64,000 bases of DNA from Pontibacter burrus (lineage in GTDB: Bacteria > Bacteroidota > Bacteroidia > Cytophagales > Hymenobacteraceae), in NCBI RefSeq assembly GCF_010686685.1, contig NZ_JAAGWD010000003.1:434001-498000 (forward strand), in the 5' to 3' direction. Shown piece by piece: positions 45,420-55,439 of the stretch (positions within the stretch are counted from its first letter, which is position 1; each line of letters starts with the position of its first letter). A program made the translations under genes and the position numbers. Under the pieces are notes generated by a model that did no database searches, had not been told where the DNA came from, and worked only from the letters and a program-made list of their open reading frames with translations.

Positions 45420-46835
45420 ATGAAGAAACTAGATAAGCTTATTTTAAGGTCGTTTATCGGCCCTTTCGTATTAACTTTTGCTGTAGTTGAGTTTATCCTG
45501 CTTACGCAGTATATGCTTAAGTACCTTGATGAACTGGTAGGGAAAGATTTGGGTGCTGCCATTTTTGGTGAGCTACTCTTTTACTTCAGCCTGAACATGG
45601 CTCCTGTCGCGCTGCCGCTTGCGGTACTGCTATCTGCCCTCATGACTTTCGGTACGCTGGGGGAGCACCATGAACTTACGGCCATTAAAACATCAGGCAT
45701 TGCGCTTCCACGTATTTTACGTCCTGTTCTTATTTTTTCCGTAGTGCTAGCAATCAGTGCCTTCTTCTTTAACAACTATGTGGTGCCACGCGCTAACCTT
45801 AAAGCTTATAGTTTGCTATGGGACATCAGGCAGACCAAACCGACGATGAACTTTAAGGAAGGGGCATTTTACAACGGTATTCCAGGGTATAGTATCAAGA
45901 TAAACGAGAAGCTGGGCGATGACGGAAACGTGCGCGATGTGATGATCTATGACCACACACAGGGTGGTAACAATACACGGGTTATACTGGCCGATTCCGG
46001 GCGTATGTATACAGCCAGTAACGATAATTATCTGGTGCTGGAGCTTTTTAAGGGCAGTATTTATGTGAACCAGAATTCAGGTGCTTTTCAGGGTTCAAGC
46101 GAACAATTTGTAAGGCAACGTTTTGGTGAAAGTAAGCTCATGTTCAGTCTGGCTTCCTTTAACCTAAGCCGCACACGCGAAGAATATTTTGCAGACAACA
46201 AGATGATGAAAAACATCTCGGAGCTGGATTTTATTACAGACTCGTTGCATACGCAGGCCGGAAACGAACATTCCAGGTTTATTGCGAACGTAGATCCATT
46301 CTATATGTACCTGAGTGTGGATACAACCAAAGCAAAATACAGTGGCCGCGCACGGATAAACGAGGAATTTGATAAACAGCTTCCGGAGCCTGTCGCTACA
46401 ACCTACGTAATGGCTAAGAATAAGGCCCGTAATATTAAGAACTATACAACAGGCTACATTGAGCGGTTAAACAGCACCATACGCGAAGCTAACAACTTCG
46501 AGATTGAGATCTGGAAAAAGTACACCCAGTCTGCAAGCATCCTGATCATGTTCCTGATTGGGGCACCGCTGGGCGCTATCATCAAAAAGGGTGGTCTCGG
46601 TGTTCCAGTTATTATCTCCATTATCTTTTTCATAATCATGTATGTGCTCTCGATTCTGGGGGAGAAGTGGGCACGAGAGAGCCTGGTGCCGGTGCCGGTA
46701 GGTATGTGGGCATCCAATGCCATCCTGCTGCCAATTGGTTTGTTTTTCCTTTACCAGGCACGTCACGACTCCAGTCTGCTGGAATTTGATTTATGGCGTA
46801 AAATAATGGCCCGACTACGACGCAGTAAAATATAG
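45420..46835 (+). CDS. LptF/LptG family lipopolysaccharide transport permease
   Basis: 471 residues from ATG 45420 (an in-frame upstream start is too close to a hydrophobic leader). N-terminal helices (LRSFIGPFVLTFAVVEFILLTQYML), a large periplasmic beta-jellyroll part (EGAFYNGIPGYSIKINEKLG) and C-terminal helices (GLGVPVIISIIFFIIMYVLSILGEKW) give the YjgP/YjgQ topology. It would form the LptB2FG channel that pulls lipopolysaccharide from the inner membrane. Only one of F/G is encoded here; the partner must be elsewhere. Confidence 0.88.
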   Translation: MKKLDKLILRSFIGPFVLTFAVVEFILLTQYMLKYLDELVGKDLGAAIFGELLFYFSLNMAPVALPLAVLLSALMTFGTLGEHHELTAIKTSGIALPRILRPVLIFSVVLAISAFFFNNYVVPRANLKAYSLLWDIRQTKPTMNFKEGAFYNGIPGYSIKINEKLGDDGNVRDVMIYDHTQGGNNTRVILADSGRMYTASNDNYLVLELFKGSIYVNQNSGAFQGSSEQFVRQRFGESKLMFSLASFNLSRTREEYFADNKMMKNISELDFITDSLHTQAGNEHSRFIANVDPFYMYLSVDTTKAKYSGRARINEEFDKQLPEPVATTYVMAKNKARNIKNYTTGYIERLNSTIREANNFEIEIWKKYTQSASILIMFLIGAPLGAIIKKGGLGVPVIISIIFFIIMYVLSILGEKWARESLVPVPVGMWASNAILLPIGLFFLYQARHDSSLLEFDLWRKIMARLRRSKI

Positions 46836-46945
46836 GCAGAAGTGAGTTGATGCTATTGACGATAAGGGGCATAAACTGACTTATACTATAGTTGTCAAGC
46901 ATTCAATAAATCAACTATAAACGACTCAAACCCTAGAAAATAGTT

Positions 46946-46974
46946 TTTGATTATAATAAAATTCTATATCTTTG
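46946..46974 (+). promoter_or_regulatory. Bacteroidota-type promoter for rpsO
   Basis: TTTG at 46946-46949 and TATCTTTG at 46967-46974, 17 bp apart, match the consensus; rpsO starts 53 bp downstream. Confidence 0.6.
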
Positions 46975-47026
46975 CGGCTTATACAGCAATCTCTATAGAT
47001 AAAAACAGATTGATATTTTATACGAA

Positions 47027-47302
47027 ATGAAATTAACTACTGAAGCGAAACAAGAAATTTTCGAAAAACACGGCCTGGCAAAGTCTAAAACCGATACTGG
47101 TTCTGCGGAGTCACAGATCGCCCTGTTTACAACGCGTATCTCGGATCTGACTGAGCACCTGAAGACACACCAAAAAGACTTCAGCACTCGTCTGGGCCTT
47201 CTGAAACTGGTAGGTAAAAGAAGAAGATTGCTTAACTACCTTCAGAAAAACGATATCGAAAGATACAGAGCTATTATCAGCGAGCTGGGTATCCGTAAAT
47301 AA
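47027..47302 (+). CDS. rpsO: Ribosomal protein S15
   Basis: 91 residues: [40 protein letters not shown] and [19 protein letters not shown], the S15 consensus. It binds 16S rRNA and in other bacteria represses its own mRNA. It is preceded by a Bacteroidota-type promoter and followed by a hairpin and then pnp, the conserved rpsO-pnp pairing. Confidence 0.97.
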   Translation: MKLTTEAKQEIFEKHGLAKSKTDTGSAESQIALFTTRISDLTEHLKTHQKDFSTRLGLLKLVGKRRRLLNYLQKNDIERYRAIISELGIRK

Positions 47303-47319
47303 GCAAATAATATTGAGCG

Positions 47320-47356
47320 CTAGGGAATTCATACAAAGGGATTCCCTAGTCTTTTT
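47320..47356 (+). terminator. Hairpin between rpsO and pnp
   Basis: A 9-bp stem CTAGGGAAT / ATTCCCTAG with a 12-nt loop and a T-run. It could be a partial terminator or an RNase III/PNPase control site, as known at this locus in E. coli. Confidence 0.7.
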
Positions 47357-47438
47357 TATAACACCCCGTTTTTTTGCCAGTACCCTGACAGTGGCCGCAA
47401 ACGGCAGCCCTGTTTTTTGATGTAAAAAATAATTGAAG

Positions 47439-49577
47439 ATGTCTGTAAACGCGATTAACAAAACAATCTTTCTTCCGGATGGCCGGGAGATCCAAATTGA
47501 AACTGGTAAATTAGCCAAACAAGCCGACGGCTCTGTTGTGGTAAAAATGGGAAACACGATGCTGCTTGCAGCTGTTGTTTCCAATAAAGAAGCCCGCGAA
47601 GGGGTAGATTTCCTGCCACTTTCTGTAGACTACCAGGAGAAGTTCGCTTCATCCGGTAAAATCCCTGGTGGTTTCCTTAAGAGAGAAGCCCGCCTTTCTG
47701 ATTATGAAATTCTTGTTTCCCGCCTGGTAGACCGTGTACTACGTCCGCTGTTCCCGGAAGATTATCATGCTGAAACACAAATGACGATACACCTGATCTC
47801 TGCTGATACGGAGATCATGCCGGATGCTCTGGCTGCTTTGGCTGCTTCTGCTGCACTGGCTGTATCTGATATACCTTTCAATGGCCCTATTTCTGAGGTG
47901 CGTGTTGCCCGCATAGATGGCCATTTTGTAATTAATCCAAGCACTTCTGACCTGCAGCGTGCCGATATCGATATGATGGTTGGTGCTTCTATGGACAGCG
48001 TGGTGATGGTTGAAGGCGAAATGAGTGAAGTTTCTGAAGCAGAAATGCTGGAAGCGATTAAATTTGCTCACGACGCTATTAAAATTCAGTGCCAAGCACA
48101 GCTGGAGCTTGCTGAAATGGTGGGTAAACTACAGAAGCGTGAATACTCGCATGAGACGCACGACGATGAGCTTCGCCAGAAAGTATATAGCGCCACTTAT
48201 GATAAAGCTTATGCTGTTGCTAAGCGTGGCAGCGCTAACAAATCTGAGCGTAAAGAAGGTTTTGCGGCTGTACTGAATGAATTTATCGCATCGCTTGGTG
48301 AAGAGCATGGTTACGACGAAGGTCTGATCAGAACTTACTACCATGATGTGGAGAAGGACGCTGTGCGTAATATGATTCTGGATGAGCGTGTGCGCCTTGA
48401 TGGACGTCAATTGGACGAAATCCGTCCGATCTGGTCTGAAGTTAATTACCTGCCAGCAACACACGGTTCTGCTATCTTTACGCGTGGCGAAACGCAATCA
48501 TTGACTACTGTAACCTTAGGTACTAAGCTGGATGAGCAGATGATCGACAGCGCCATGGTATCAGGTTCTAATAAATTCTTATTACACTATAACTTCCCGG
48601 CGTTCTCTACCGGTGAAGTGAAGCCTAACAGAGGCCCTGGCCGTCGTGAAATCGGTCATGGTAACCTGGCGCTGAGAGCGCTGAAGAAAGTGCTTCCACC
48701 GGATGCAGAGAACCCATACACAATCCGTGTTGTTTCTGATATTCTGGAGTCTAACGGTTCATCATCTATGGCTACTGTTTGTGCAGGCTCGCTTGCACTG
48801 ATGGATGCCGGTGTACCGGTTAAAGGCGGCGTTTCTGGTATCGCCATGGGTCTGATCACAGATCTGAATACTGGTAAATTTGCTGTTCTTTCTGATATCC
48901 TGGGCGATGAAGATCACCTGGGTGATATGGACTTTAAAGTTGCAGGTACCAAAGATGGTATCACAGCTTGCCAGATGGACATTAAAGTGCAGGGTTTATC
49001 TTACGAGGTGCTGTCGCAGGCATTGGAGCAGGCTAAGGCCGGCCGTCTGCATATCCTGAACGAGATGAGCAAAACGCTTACAAATGCAAACCCTGACTAT
49101 AAGCCGCATACTCCACGCTCATTCAACATGGTGATCGATAAAGAATTTATTGGTGCTGTAATCGGACCAGGTGGTAAAGTAATCCAGCAAATCCAGAAAG
49201 ATACTGGTGCTACGATCATTATCGAAGAAAAGAATGAGAAGGGCCATGTAAATATCTTTGCCAGCAACCAGGATTCTATGAACAGCGCGGTTAGCAAGAT
49301 TAAAGCTATAGTTGCTCAGCCTGAGATCGGTGAAGTTTACTTTGGTAAAGTTAAGTCTATTCAGCCTTACGGTGCCTTCGTAGAATTTATGCCGGGTAAA
49401 GATGGTCTGCTGCACATTTCTGAGATCAAACACGAGCGTGTTGAGACAATGGAAGGCGTGCTGGAAGTAGGCGAGGAAGTAAAAGTAAAGCTGATCGATG
49501 TAGACAAGAAGACAGGTAAATTCAAGCTGTCCCGCAAAGCTACACTTCCAAAACCGGAAGCTCCTAAGCAAAACTAG
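47439..49577 (+). CDS. pnp: Polynucleotide phosphorylase
   Basis: 712 residues from ATG 47439. Two RNase PH-like halves ([34 protein letters not shown]-like [18 protein letters not shown]), KH domain ([23 protein letters not shown]) and C-terminal S1 domain ([33 protein letters not shown]). It degrades or polymerises RNA 3' ends using phosphate and belongs to the RNA degradosome. It follows rpsO by about 135 bp with a hairpin in between. Confidence 0.97.
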   Translation: MSVNAINKTIFLPDGREIQIETGKLAKQADGSVVVKMGNTMLLAAVVSNKEAREGVDFLPLSVDYQEKFASSGKIPGGFLKREARLSDYEILVSRLVDRVLRPLFPEDYHAETQMTIHLISADTEIMPDALAALAASAALAVSDIPFNGPISEVRVARIDGHFVINPSTSDLQRADIDMMVGASMDSVVMVEGEMSEVSEAEMLEAIKFAHDAIKIQCQAQLELAEMVGKLQKREYSHETHDDELRQKVYSATYDKAYAVAKRGSANKSERKEGFAAVLNEFIASLGEEHGYDEGLIRTYYHDVEKDAVRNMILDERVRLDGRQLDEIRPIWSEVNYLPATHGSAIFTRGETQSLTTVTLGTKLDEQMIDSAMVSGSNKFLLHYNFPAFSTGEVKPNRGPGRREIGHGNLALRALKKVLPPDAENPYTIRVVSDILESNGSSSMATVCAGSLALMDAGVPVKGGVSGIAMGLITDLNTGKFAVLSDILGDEDHLGDMDFKVAGTKDGITACQMDIKVQGLSYEVLSQALEQAKAGRLHILNEMSKTLTNANPDYKPHTPRSFNMVIDKEFIGAVIGPGGKVIQQIQKDTGATIIIEEKNEKGHVNIFASNQDSMNSAVSKIKAIVAQPEIGEVYFGKVKSIQPYGAFVEFMPGKDGLLHISEIKHERVETMEGVLEVGEEVKVKLIDVDKKTGKFKLSRKATLPKPEAPKQN

Positions 49578-49593
49578 TAATCATATTTTAAAG

Positions 49594-49630
49594 TCCTGGT
49601 GCCGTGCAGTTCTCTGTAACGGTACCAGGA
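49594..49630 (+). terminator. Terminator of pnp
   Basis: A 12-bp stem TCCTGGTGCCGT / ACGGTACCAGGA (one G-U) with a 13-nt loop followed by a T-rich run. Confidence 0.82.
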
Positions 49631-49766
49631 GCTTTTATTTTTTTGGGTAACGCGTACAGGTTCTTGATTTTATTCGTAATATGTAAGAACTTTGCGCGAT
49701 TTTCTGATGTTACCACACCGAGCCCGAATAGAAAATTTCACATTATTGCATTAATTATATACTCTG

Positions 49767-50630
49767 ATGAGACAACTCAAGATAAGCAAACAGATCACGA
49801 ACCGCGAAAGCCAGTCGCTTGATAAATATTTACAGGAGATTGGTAAAGTTGATCTGCTTACACCGGATGAGGAGGTGTTGTTGGCGCAGAGAATCAAAGA
49901 AGGAGATCAGTTTGCACTTGAGAAGCTAACGAAAGCTAACCTGCGTTTCGTGGTGTCTGTTGCGAAGCAGTACCAGAACCAGGGCTTATCGCTGGGCGAC
50001 CTTATTAATGAAGGTAACCTAGGTCTGATCAAAGCTGCAAAACGTTTCGACGAAACCAGAGGTTTTAAATTTATCTCTTACGCCGTTTGGTGGATCCGCC
50101 AGTCCATTCTGCAGGCTTTGGCTGAGCAGTCGCGTATTGTGCGTTTACCACTTAACCGTGTTGGTTCGTTGAATAAGATCTCGAAGTCTTTCTCGGAACT
50201 GGAGCAGAAGTTTGAACGTGAGCCATCGCCGGAAGAAATTGCTGAAGTACTGGAGCTAACAACTGCAGAAGTAGTTGATACGCTTAAAATCTCAGGTCGC
50301 CATGTGTCGGTAGATGCACCGTTTGTGCAGGGTGAAGAAAACCGCCTACTCGACGTATTGGAGAACGAAGATGAAGAATCTCCGGATACAGGCCTGATGA
50401 ATGATTCACTACGCAAGGAAGTTCAACGTGCACTTTCTACACTTACCAAGCGCGAAGCCGATGTAATTACACTTTACTTTGGTTTGAACGGAGAGCATTC
50501 TCTGACGCTGGAAGAAATAGGAGAGAAGTTCAACCTGACACGTGAGCGTGTGCGCCAGATCAAAGAAAAAGCTATCCGAAGATTGCGCCATACATCCAGA
50601 AGCAAAGCGCTTAAACCATATTTAGGTTAA
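49767..50630 (+). CDS. rpoD: Primary sigma factor RpoD/SigA
   Basis: 287 residues, the short form of Bacteroidota primary sigma factors that lack region 1.1. Region 1.2 at the N-terminus ([21 protein letters not shown]), region 2 ([48 protein letters not shown]), region 3 ([14 protein letters not shown]), region 4 ([28 protein letters not shown]) are complete. It recognises the TTTG / TAnnTTTG promoters seen in this window. It lies 189 bp after pnp with a terminator between, and ends in a hairpin. Confidence 0.96.
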   Translation: MRQLKISKQITNRESQSLDKYLQEIGKVDLLTPDEEVLLAQRIKEGDQFALEKLTKANLRFVVSVAKQYQNQGLSLGDLINEGNLGLIKAAKRFDETRGFKFISYAVWWIRQSILQALAEQSRIVRLPLNRVGSLNKISKSFSELEQKFEREPSPEEIAEVLELTTAEVVDTLKISGRHVSVDAPFVQGEENRLLDVLENEDEESPDTGLMNDSLRKEVQRALSTLTKREADVITLYFGLNGEHSLTLEEIGEKFNLTRERVRQIKEKAIRRLRHTSRSKALKPYLG

Positions 50631-50650
50631 GCTGATAACATTGGATATAC

Positions 50651-50680
50651 AGAAGCCCCGGCCGCAAATCCGGGGCTTCT
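50651..50680 (+). terminator. Hairpin after rpoD
   Basis: A perfect 11-bp GC-rich stem AGAAGCCCCGG / CCGGGGCTTCT with an 8-nt loop. No T-run follows, so termination may be weaker. Confidence 0.6.
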
Positions 50681-50770
50681 GTCGTTATATGGCCTATTTA
50701 TGCCGTTGGATGCGGGCAAAGGAGTAGAAATTTTGTATACTTGCATCCAAAATATATTGCATCAGATTTC

Positions 50771-51709
50771 ATGGAAATAGAAAGAGTAAAATGCCTCATT
50801 ATAGGTTCAGGTCCTGCCGGCTATACGGCAGCTATTTATGCATCTAGAGCAGGGCTTCAACCGGTTTTATACCAGGGCCTACAGCCAGGTGGCCAGCTAA
50901 CCATTACAAACGACGTAGAGAATTATCCAGGCTACCCGGATGGGATCAATGGCCCACAGATGATGGAAGACTTTAAGCGCCAGGCTGAGCGCTTTGGCAC
51001 TGACGTTCGCTATGGTATTGCTACAGCTGTAGATTTTTCAGGTCAGCCGCACCGCGTTACGATAGACGATCAGAAAGTTATTGAAGCTGATACTGTAATC
51101 ATTTCAACAGGTGCATCAGCTAAATGGCTGGGACTGGAGTCAGAAGCGCGTTTGAACGGACAAGGTGTTTCGGCATGTGCTGTTTGCGATGGCTTCTTTT
51201 ACAGAGGACAGGATGTGGCTATAGTTGGTGCCGGCGATACAGCAGCTGAAGAGGCAACATATCTTGCTAACCTTTGCCGTAAAGTGTATATGATCGTGCG
51301 TCGTGATCAGATGCGTGCTTCTACTATTATGCAGGAACGCGTAAAGCGCACCCCAAATATTGAGGTTCTTTGGAATTCGGTGACTGAAGAAGTTTTAGGA
51401 GATCAGGTTGTAGAAGGCGTAAGAGTGCGTAACGTACTTACCAACGAGACCAAAGATCTTGATGTTAGCGGCTTCTTTGTTGCCATTGGCCATCAGCCTA
51501 ACTCTGATATCTTCAAAGATTACCTCAACTTGGATGAGAACGGCTATATCCGTACCATACCAGGAACATCTAAAACAAACATTGATGGTGTATTTGCCTG
51601 TGGAGATGTGCAGGACTTTACTTACCGCCAGGCGGTAACAGCAGCTGGTACGGGTTGCATGGCTGCACTTGACGCCGAGCGTTACCTGGCGGCCAATAAT
51701 TTGCATTAA
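50771..51709 (+). CDS. trxB: Thioredoxin reductase
   Basis: 312 residues from ATG 50771. FAD-binding GSGPAGYTAA, redox-active CAVC (136-139, in SACAVCDG), NADPH-binding region (VAIVGAGDTAAEEATYLA) and the C-terminal GVFACGDVQDFTYRQAVTAAG identify TrxB. It reduces thioredoxin with NADPH. An upstream TTG would add ten residues and is less likely. It is a partner of the bacillithiol-related gene cluster by function only; no operon is evident. Confidence 0.95.
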   Translation: MEIERVKCLIIGSGPAGYTAAIYASRAGLQPVLYQGLQPGGQLTITNDVENYPGYPDGINGPQMMEDFKRQAERFGTDVRYGIATAVDFSGQPHRVTIDDQKVIEADTVIISTGASAKWLGLESEARLNGQGVSACAVCDGFFYRGQDVAIVGAGDTAAEEATYLANLCRKVYMIVRRDQMRASTIMQERVKRTPNIEVLWNSVTEEVLGDQVVEGVRVRNVLTNETKDLDVSGFFVAIGHQPNSDIFKDYLNLDENGYIRTIPGTSKTNIDGVFACGDVQDFTYRQAVTAAGTGCMAALDAERYLAANNLH

Positions 51710-51846
51710 TAAAAGTAAAGACTATTCCCGCACCTGCAATTGATTTTACATCGGGTTGTTTGGATAGTTACAATAAAATTGGCATCATGTAGTTTAGGAA
51801 GCATATTGTTCTGTACTAAACTGCCCTATGCCTAATTTTTAAGCCA

Positions 51847-52893
51847 ATGCCAAAGTTTAAAAGCTCCTTATCAGTTGTACTTTTTTTGCTGTGTTTAACA
51901 TATCTGACGCCAGATGTATTTGCACAAAAGAAAGCCAAAGACCTGTTTAAGGTAAAATCGCCAAAGATACAGTTCGTTCGTCCGGACACGACCATACTGA
52001 TTGAGTATGATGAGTTTAATGATGAATCAGATGCTGGGAAATCTATAAATTTCAGCCCTAAAAAAGAACTGTCTATAGTTAGTGAAGATACTACAGAGTT
52101 AGACTTGGGGCAGCAACACATCGTTGAAGTTTCGGACGAAGTATTGATAGACTCTTCCTGGATCAGGATTGCTGGTTACTATGCCATATGGGATACGCGG
52201 AACATCAATCCATATAAAATGGATGGCCGTCAACTGAAAGATACCGTTGATGTTGTACTCTATGATCCCCGCTCTAACCGTAACTACTTTATGCCATTGG
52301 AAAAGACGCCCGTTACTAGTCGCTTCGGGCATCGGGGCTATCGCTGGCATTTTGGTACTGACATTGACCTTGATACAGGTGATAGTATTTACGCTGCTTT
52401 TGACGGAGTTGTGCGCATTAACAAGTGGGACGGTAGTGGGTATGGAAACTATATCGTGCTTCGCCACTACAACGGCTTAGAAACTTTGTATGGGCACATG
52501 AGTAAGACTATTGCGCAGCCAGGCCAGTTTGTAAAAGCAGGTGAGGTAATCGGGTTGGGTGGTAGTACAGGCCGTAGTTCCGGACCACATCTTCACTATG
52601 AAGTACGCTACCAGGGCAATCCGCTGGACCCTGAGAACATCTATGACTTCCCGGATTACCTGCTGAAGGGGCAGAACTTCCAGATCACTTCGGCACTGTT
52701 TAACTATTATAATAAAGCGAAAAGCGGTAGTTCTTCCAGTGGTCGCAGAACGTATTACCATACCATACGCAGGGGCGATACTTTATCAGGTATTGCTAAA
52801 AAGTATGGCGTATCCGTATCGCAGATTACGAAGCTTAACGGTATGAGCACGCGTTCTACGTTGCAGGTGGGTAAACGAATACGAGTAAAATAA
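51847..52893 (+). CDS. M23 peptidase with C-terminal LysM domain
   Basis: 348 residues. Signal peptide (SSLSVVLFLLCLTYLTPDVFAQ), a variable region, then an M23 metallopeptidase: TSRFGHRGYRWHFGTDIDLDTG (His and Asp ligands) and GPHLHYEVR. A C-terminal LysM domain (YHTIRRGDTLSGIAKKYGVSVSQITKLNG) binds peptidoglycan. It cleaves peptide cross-links in the cell wall. It is 14 bp upstream of bshB1 and probably co-transcribed. Confidence 0.92.
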   Translation: MPKFKSSLSVVLFLLCLTYLTPDVFAQKKAKDLFKVKSPKIQFVRPDTTILIEYDEFNDESDAGKSINFSPKKELSIVSEDTTELDLGQQHIVEVSDEVLIDSSWIRIAGYYAIWDTRNINPYKMDGRQLKDTVDVVLYDPRSNRNYFMPLEKTPVTSRFGHRGYRWHFGTDIDLDTGDSIYAAFDGVVRINKWDGSGYGNYIVLRHYNGLETLYGHMSKTIAQPGQFVKAGEVIGLGGSTGRSSGPHLHYEVRYQGNPLDPENIYDFPDYLLKGQNFQITSALFNYYNKAKSGSSSSGRRTYYHTIRRGDTLSGIAKKYGVSVSQITKLNGMSTRSTLQVGKRIRVK

Positions 52894-52907
52894 CCTGATA
52901 TCCGACT

Positions 52908-53627
52908 ATGAAATTAGATATACTTGCTTTTGCTGCACACCCCGACGATGCTGAGCTTGGCTGCGCAGGTACCATTATAGCCCATGTTGCATCCGGAAAA
53001 GAGGTTGGTATAGTTGATCTGACAAGAGGAGAGCTCGGCACACGTGGTACGCCTGAAATTCGTGCAGCAGAAGCTGAGGCCGCTTCAAAAATATTAGGAC
53101 TGAGTGTGCGCGAAAATCTTGATTTTGCGGATGGATTTTTTCTTAACGATAAAGAACATCAGCTAAAAATTGTAGAGAAGATCCGGCAGTACAAACCTGA
53201 AATCGTGTTGATGAATGCGATTTATGATCGGCATCCGGATCATGGACGTGGTTCACAGGTAGTGTCCGATGCATGTTTTCTGGCAGGGTTGAAGATGATT
53301 GAAACGTTTGGGCCGGATGGTGAGAAACAGGAAGCATGGAGACCAACGGCTGTTTACCACTTTATTCAGGACCGTTACATAAAACCAGATGTAGTGGTGG
53401 ACATTACCCCTTACTGGGAGCAGAAAGTTGAAAGCATAAAAGCATTTAAGTCTCAGTTTTTTAACCCAGAAGATACTTCAGCTCATACCTATATTTCTTC
53501 TCCGGAGTTTATGGAGTTTATCGAAGCCCGAGCAAAAGAGTACGGACACGCCATTGGTGCTACCTATGGCGAGGGTTTTACCGTTGAAAGATTGATCGGA
53601 GTTAAGAGCTTATTTGATCTGCTATAG
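52908..53627 (+). CDS. bshB1: Bacillithiol biosynthesis deacetylase BshB1
   Basis: 239 residues, PIG-L/GlcNAc deacetylase fold: AFAAHPDDAELG (His11, Asp13, Asp14 zinc motif), RGELGTRGTPEIRAAEA, and DRHPDHGRG (His109 and neighbours). It removes the acetyl group of GlcNAc-malate in bacillithiol synthesis. BshA and BshC are not in the window. It follows the M23 peptidase gene by 14 bp and ends in the long inverted repeat at 53662-53712. Confidence 0.92.
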   Translation: MKLDILAFAAHPDDAELGCAGTIIAHVASGKEVGIVDLTRGELGTRGTPEIRAAEAEAASKILGLSVRENLDFADGFFLNDKEHQLKIVEKIRQYKPEIVLMNAIYDRHPDHGRGSQVVSDACFLAGLKMIETFGPDGEKQEAWRPTAVYHFIQDRYIKPDVVVDITPYWEQKVESIKAFKSQFFNPEDTSAHTYISSPEFMEFIEARAKEYGHAIGATYGEGFTVERLIGVKSLFDLL

Positions 53628-53661
53628 TTATAGTTGGCTGCAACTATAGCTTTTAACTATA

Positions 53662-53712
53662 AACTATAAACAGGAAGGGCGCTAAACTATAGCGCCCTTC
53701 CTGTTTATAGTT
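53662..53712. terminator. 23-bp perfect inverted repeat, bidirectional terminator
   Basis: Arms AACTATAAACAGGAAGGG... (53662-53684) and its exact complement (53690-53712) with a 5-nt loop. It lies between convergent bshB1 and the biotin carboxylase gene. The outer arm and the loop contain the CTATA/ACTATAG word common in this DNA. No T-run follows directly on either strand, but the stem is very stable. Confidence 0.85.
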
Positions 53713-53731
53713 GGTAAGATTATTTTATAGT

Positions 53732-55228
53732 TTAGGTTCTGTTTTTACGCCAGTTCGAAACATTAGAAGTCGCTTGTGCAGATTCGCTTGCAACAGCAGG
53801 CTTTTGTTTTTGCATAAGCAAAGCGGCAAGCGCTACAGCTATAGTTTCTTCGCCTTCTGTGGCTTGTGGTTGTAGTACTTCCGGTGTAAAATAGCGCTCA
53901 ATAAATTTCGTGTCGAAGTTACCACTCACAAAAGCCTCATGCTGTAGTACGTATTTACCAAAAGGCAGGGTAGTAGCAATACCTGTTATCTGGTATTCAT
54001 CTATAGCGCGCAGCATTTTCCCTATCGCCTCTTCACGGTCTTTACCAAATGTAACCAGCTTGGCAATCATCGGGTCGTAATAGATCGGAATATCCATGCC
54101 CTGCTCAAATCCATCGTCTACACGTACGCCAAGACCCTGAGGGCGCTTATAGGTTTCCAGCTTTCCAATGTCCGGAAGGAAATTATTGGCTGGATCTTCA
54201 GCGTATACACGAAGCTCGAGTGCATGCCCATTTATCTGCAGGTCTTCTTGTCTGAAGCTTAAGGCTTTTCCTTCAGCGATCAGGATTTGTTCACGAACCA
54301 GGTCGAGGCCGGTTATCTGCTCTGTTACCGGGTGCTCTACCTGCAGGCGCGTATTCATTTCCAGGAAGTAAAAGTTCAGATTCTCATCTACCAGGAACTC
54401 TACTGTACCGGCACCTACATAGTCGCAGGCTTTGGCAACATTAACCGCACAACGGCCCATTTCTTCGCGCAGGCCAGGTGTAAGTACAGCCGAAGGAGCC
54501 TCTTCGATTACTTTCTGGTGGCGGCGCTGAATAGAACATTCACGCTCAAACAGGTGCACTATGTTACCGTGTGTATCGCCCAGTACCTGAATCTCGATGT
54601 GACGAGGAGAGCCGATGTATTTCTCTATAAAAACAGAGCCGTCACCGAAGGCTGAAGTTGCTTCGCTTACAGCTAACTGCATCTGCTCTTCAAACACTTC
54701 TACGCTTTCTACAACACGCATTCCTTTTCCTCCACCGCCAGCGCTGGCTTTTATAAGGATTGGGAAACCGATATTCTGGGCAATTATCTTAGCTTCCTCA
54801 ACATCTGTAATCGCATACTCAGTGCCAGGCACCATCGGTATATTATAGTTGGCTACAGCAGCTTTCGCTGCCAGTTTGCTACCCATTAGCTCAATTGCTT
54901 CCGGCGACGGGCCTATGAAAATAATTCCGGCATTTTCTACTGCCTTGGCAAATCCCGCATTTTCAGAAAGGAAACCATAGCCGGGGTGTATCGCATCCAC
55001 CTGCAGTTTTTTACAGACATCTATAATGACATCGCCACGCAGGTAAGATTCACTTGATTTCGGGCCGCCTACACAAACTGCTTCATCCGCAAACCTTACG
55101 TGTAGTGCGTTGCGATCTGCTTCGCTGTAAACAGCTACAGTTTTAATGCCCATTTCTTTGGCTGTACGCATAACCCGTAGTGCAATTTCGCCACGGTTGG
55201 CAACCAGTATCTTATTTATTTTTCTCAT
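53732..55228 (-). CDS. Biotin carboxylase subunit (acyl/acetyl-CoA carboxylase)
   Basis: 498 residues. Biotin carboxylase N-terminal domain (KILVANRGEIALRVMRTAKEMG), ATP-grasp with KASAGGGGKGMRVVE and FEIQVLGDTHG-like residues, and the EMNTRLQVEHPVTE motif; then the C-terminal domain and a 40-residue low-complexity tail (KQKPAVASESAQATSNVSNW). Lacking its own biotin-carrier domain, it works with a separate carrier and carboxyltransferase. The tail is longer than in E. coli AccC, closer to the acyl-CoA carboxylase alpha subunit. Convergent with bshB1. No carrier subunit gene is nearby. Confidence 0.92.
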   Translation of the reverse strand: MRKINKILVANRGEIALRVMRTAKEMGIKTVAVYSEADRNALHVRFADEAVCVGGPKSSESYLRGDVIIDVCKKLQVDAIHPGYGFLSENAGFAKAVENAGIIFIGPSPEAIELMGSKLAAKAAVANYNIPMVPGTEYAITDVEEAKIIAQNIGFPILIKASAGGGGKGMRVVESVEVFEEQMQLAVSEATSAFGDGSVFIEKYIGSPRHIEIQVLGDTHGNIVHLFERECSIQRRHQKVIEEAPSAVLTPGLREEMGRCAVNVAKACDYVGAGTVEFLVDENLNFYFLEMNTRLQVEHPVTEQITGLDLVREQILIAEGKALSFRQEDLQINGHALELRVYAEDPANNFLPDIGKLETYKRPQGLGVRVDDGFEQGMDIPIYYDPMIAKLVTFGKDREEAIGKMLRAIDEYQITGIATTLPFGKYVLQHEAFVSGNFDTKFIERYFTPEVLQPQATEGEETIAVALAALLMQKQKPAVASESAQATSNVSNWRKNRT

Positions 55229-55323
55229 GCCGGAGCTAATCTGATTCAGAATTCAAAGAAACAGCTTTGCGGCCAAACATAAAAGCTGTATATATAAAAA
55301 AGACATTAGTAGCAGGCGTTTAC

Positions 55324-55355
55324 ATTGTAAATGATTGCATAAAAAGTTAAATTTG
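55324..55355 (+). promoter_or_regulatory. Promoter of the PLP-enzyme gene
   Basis: ATTG at 55324-55327 and TAAATTTG at 55348-55355, 20 bp apart, fit the TTG / TAnnTTTG consensus; the GTG start is 84 bp downstream. Confidence 0.6.
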
Positions 55356-55439
55356 CGCAGCTTTTATGCATAGATTACTATAAGTGCATCTAAGGCAGAT
55401 TTAGATAGAAAATATCCCGATAACTTAATTCTTACTAAA

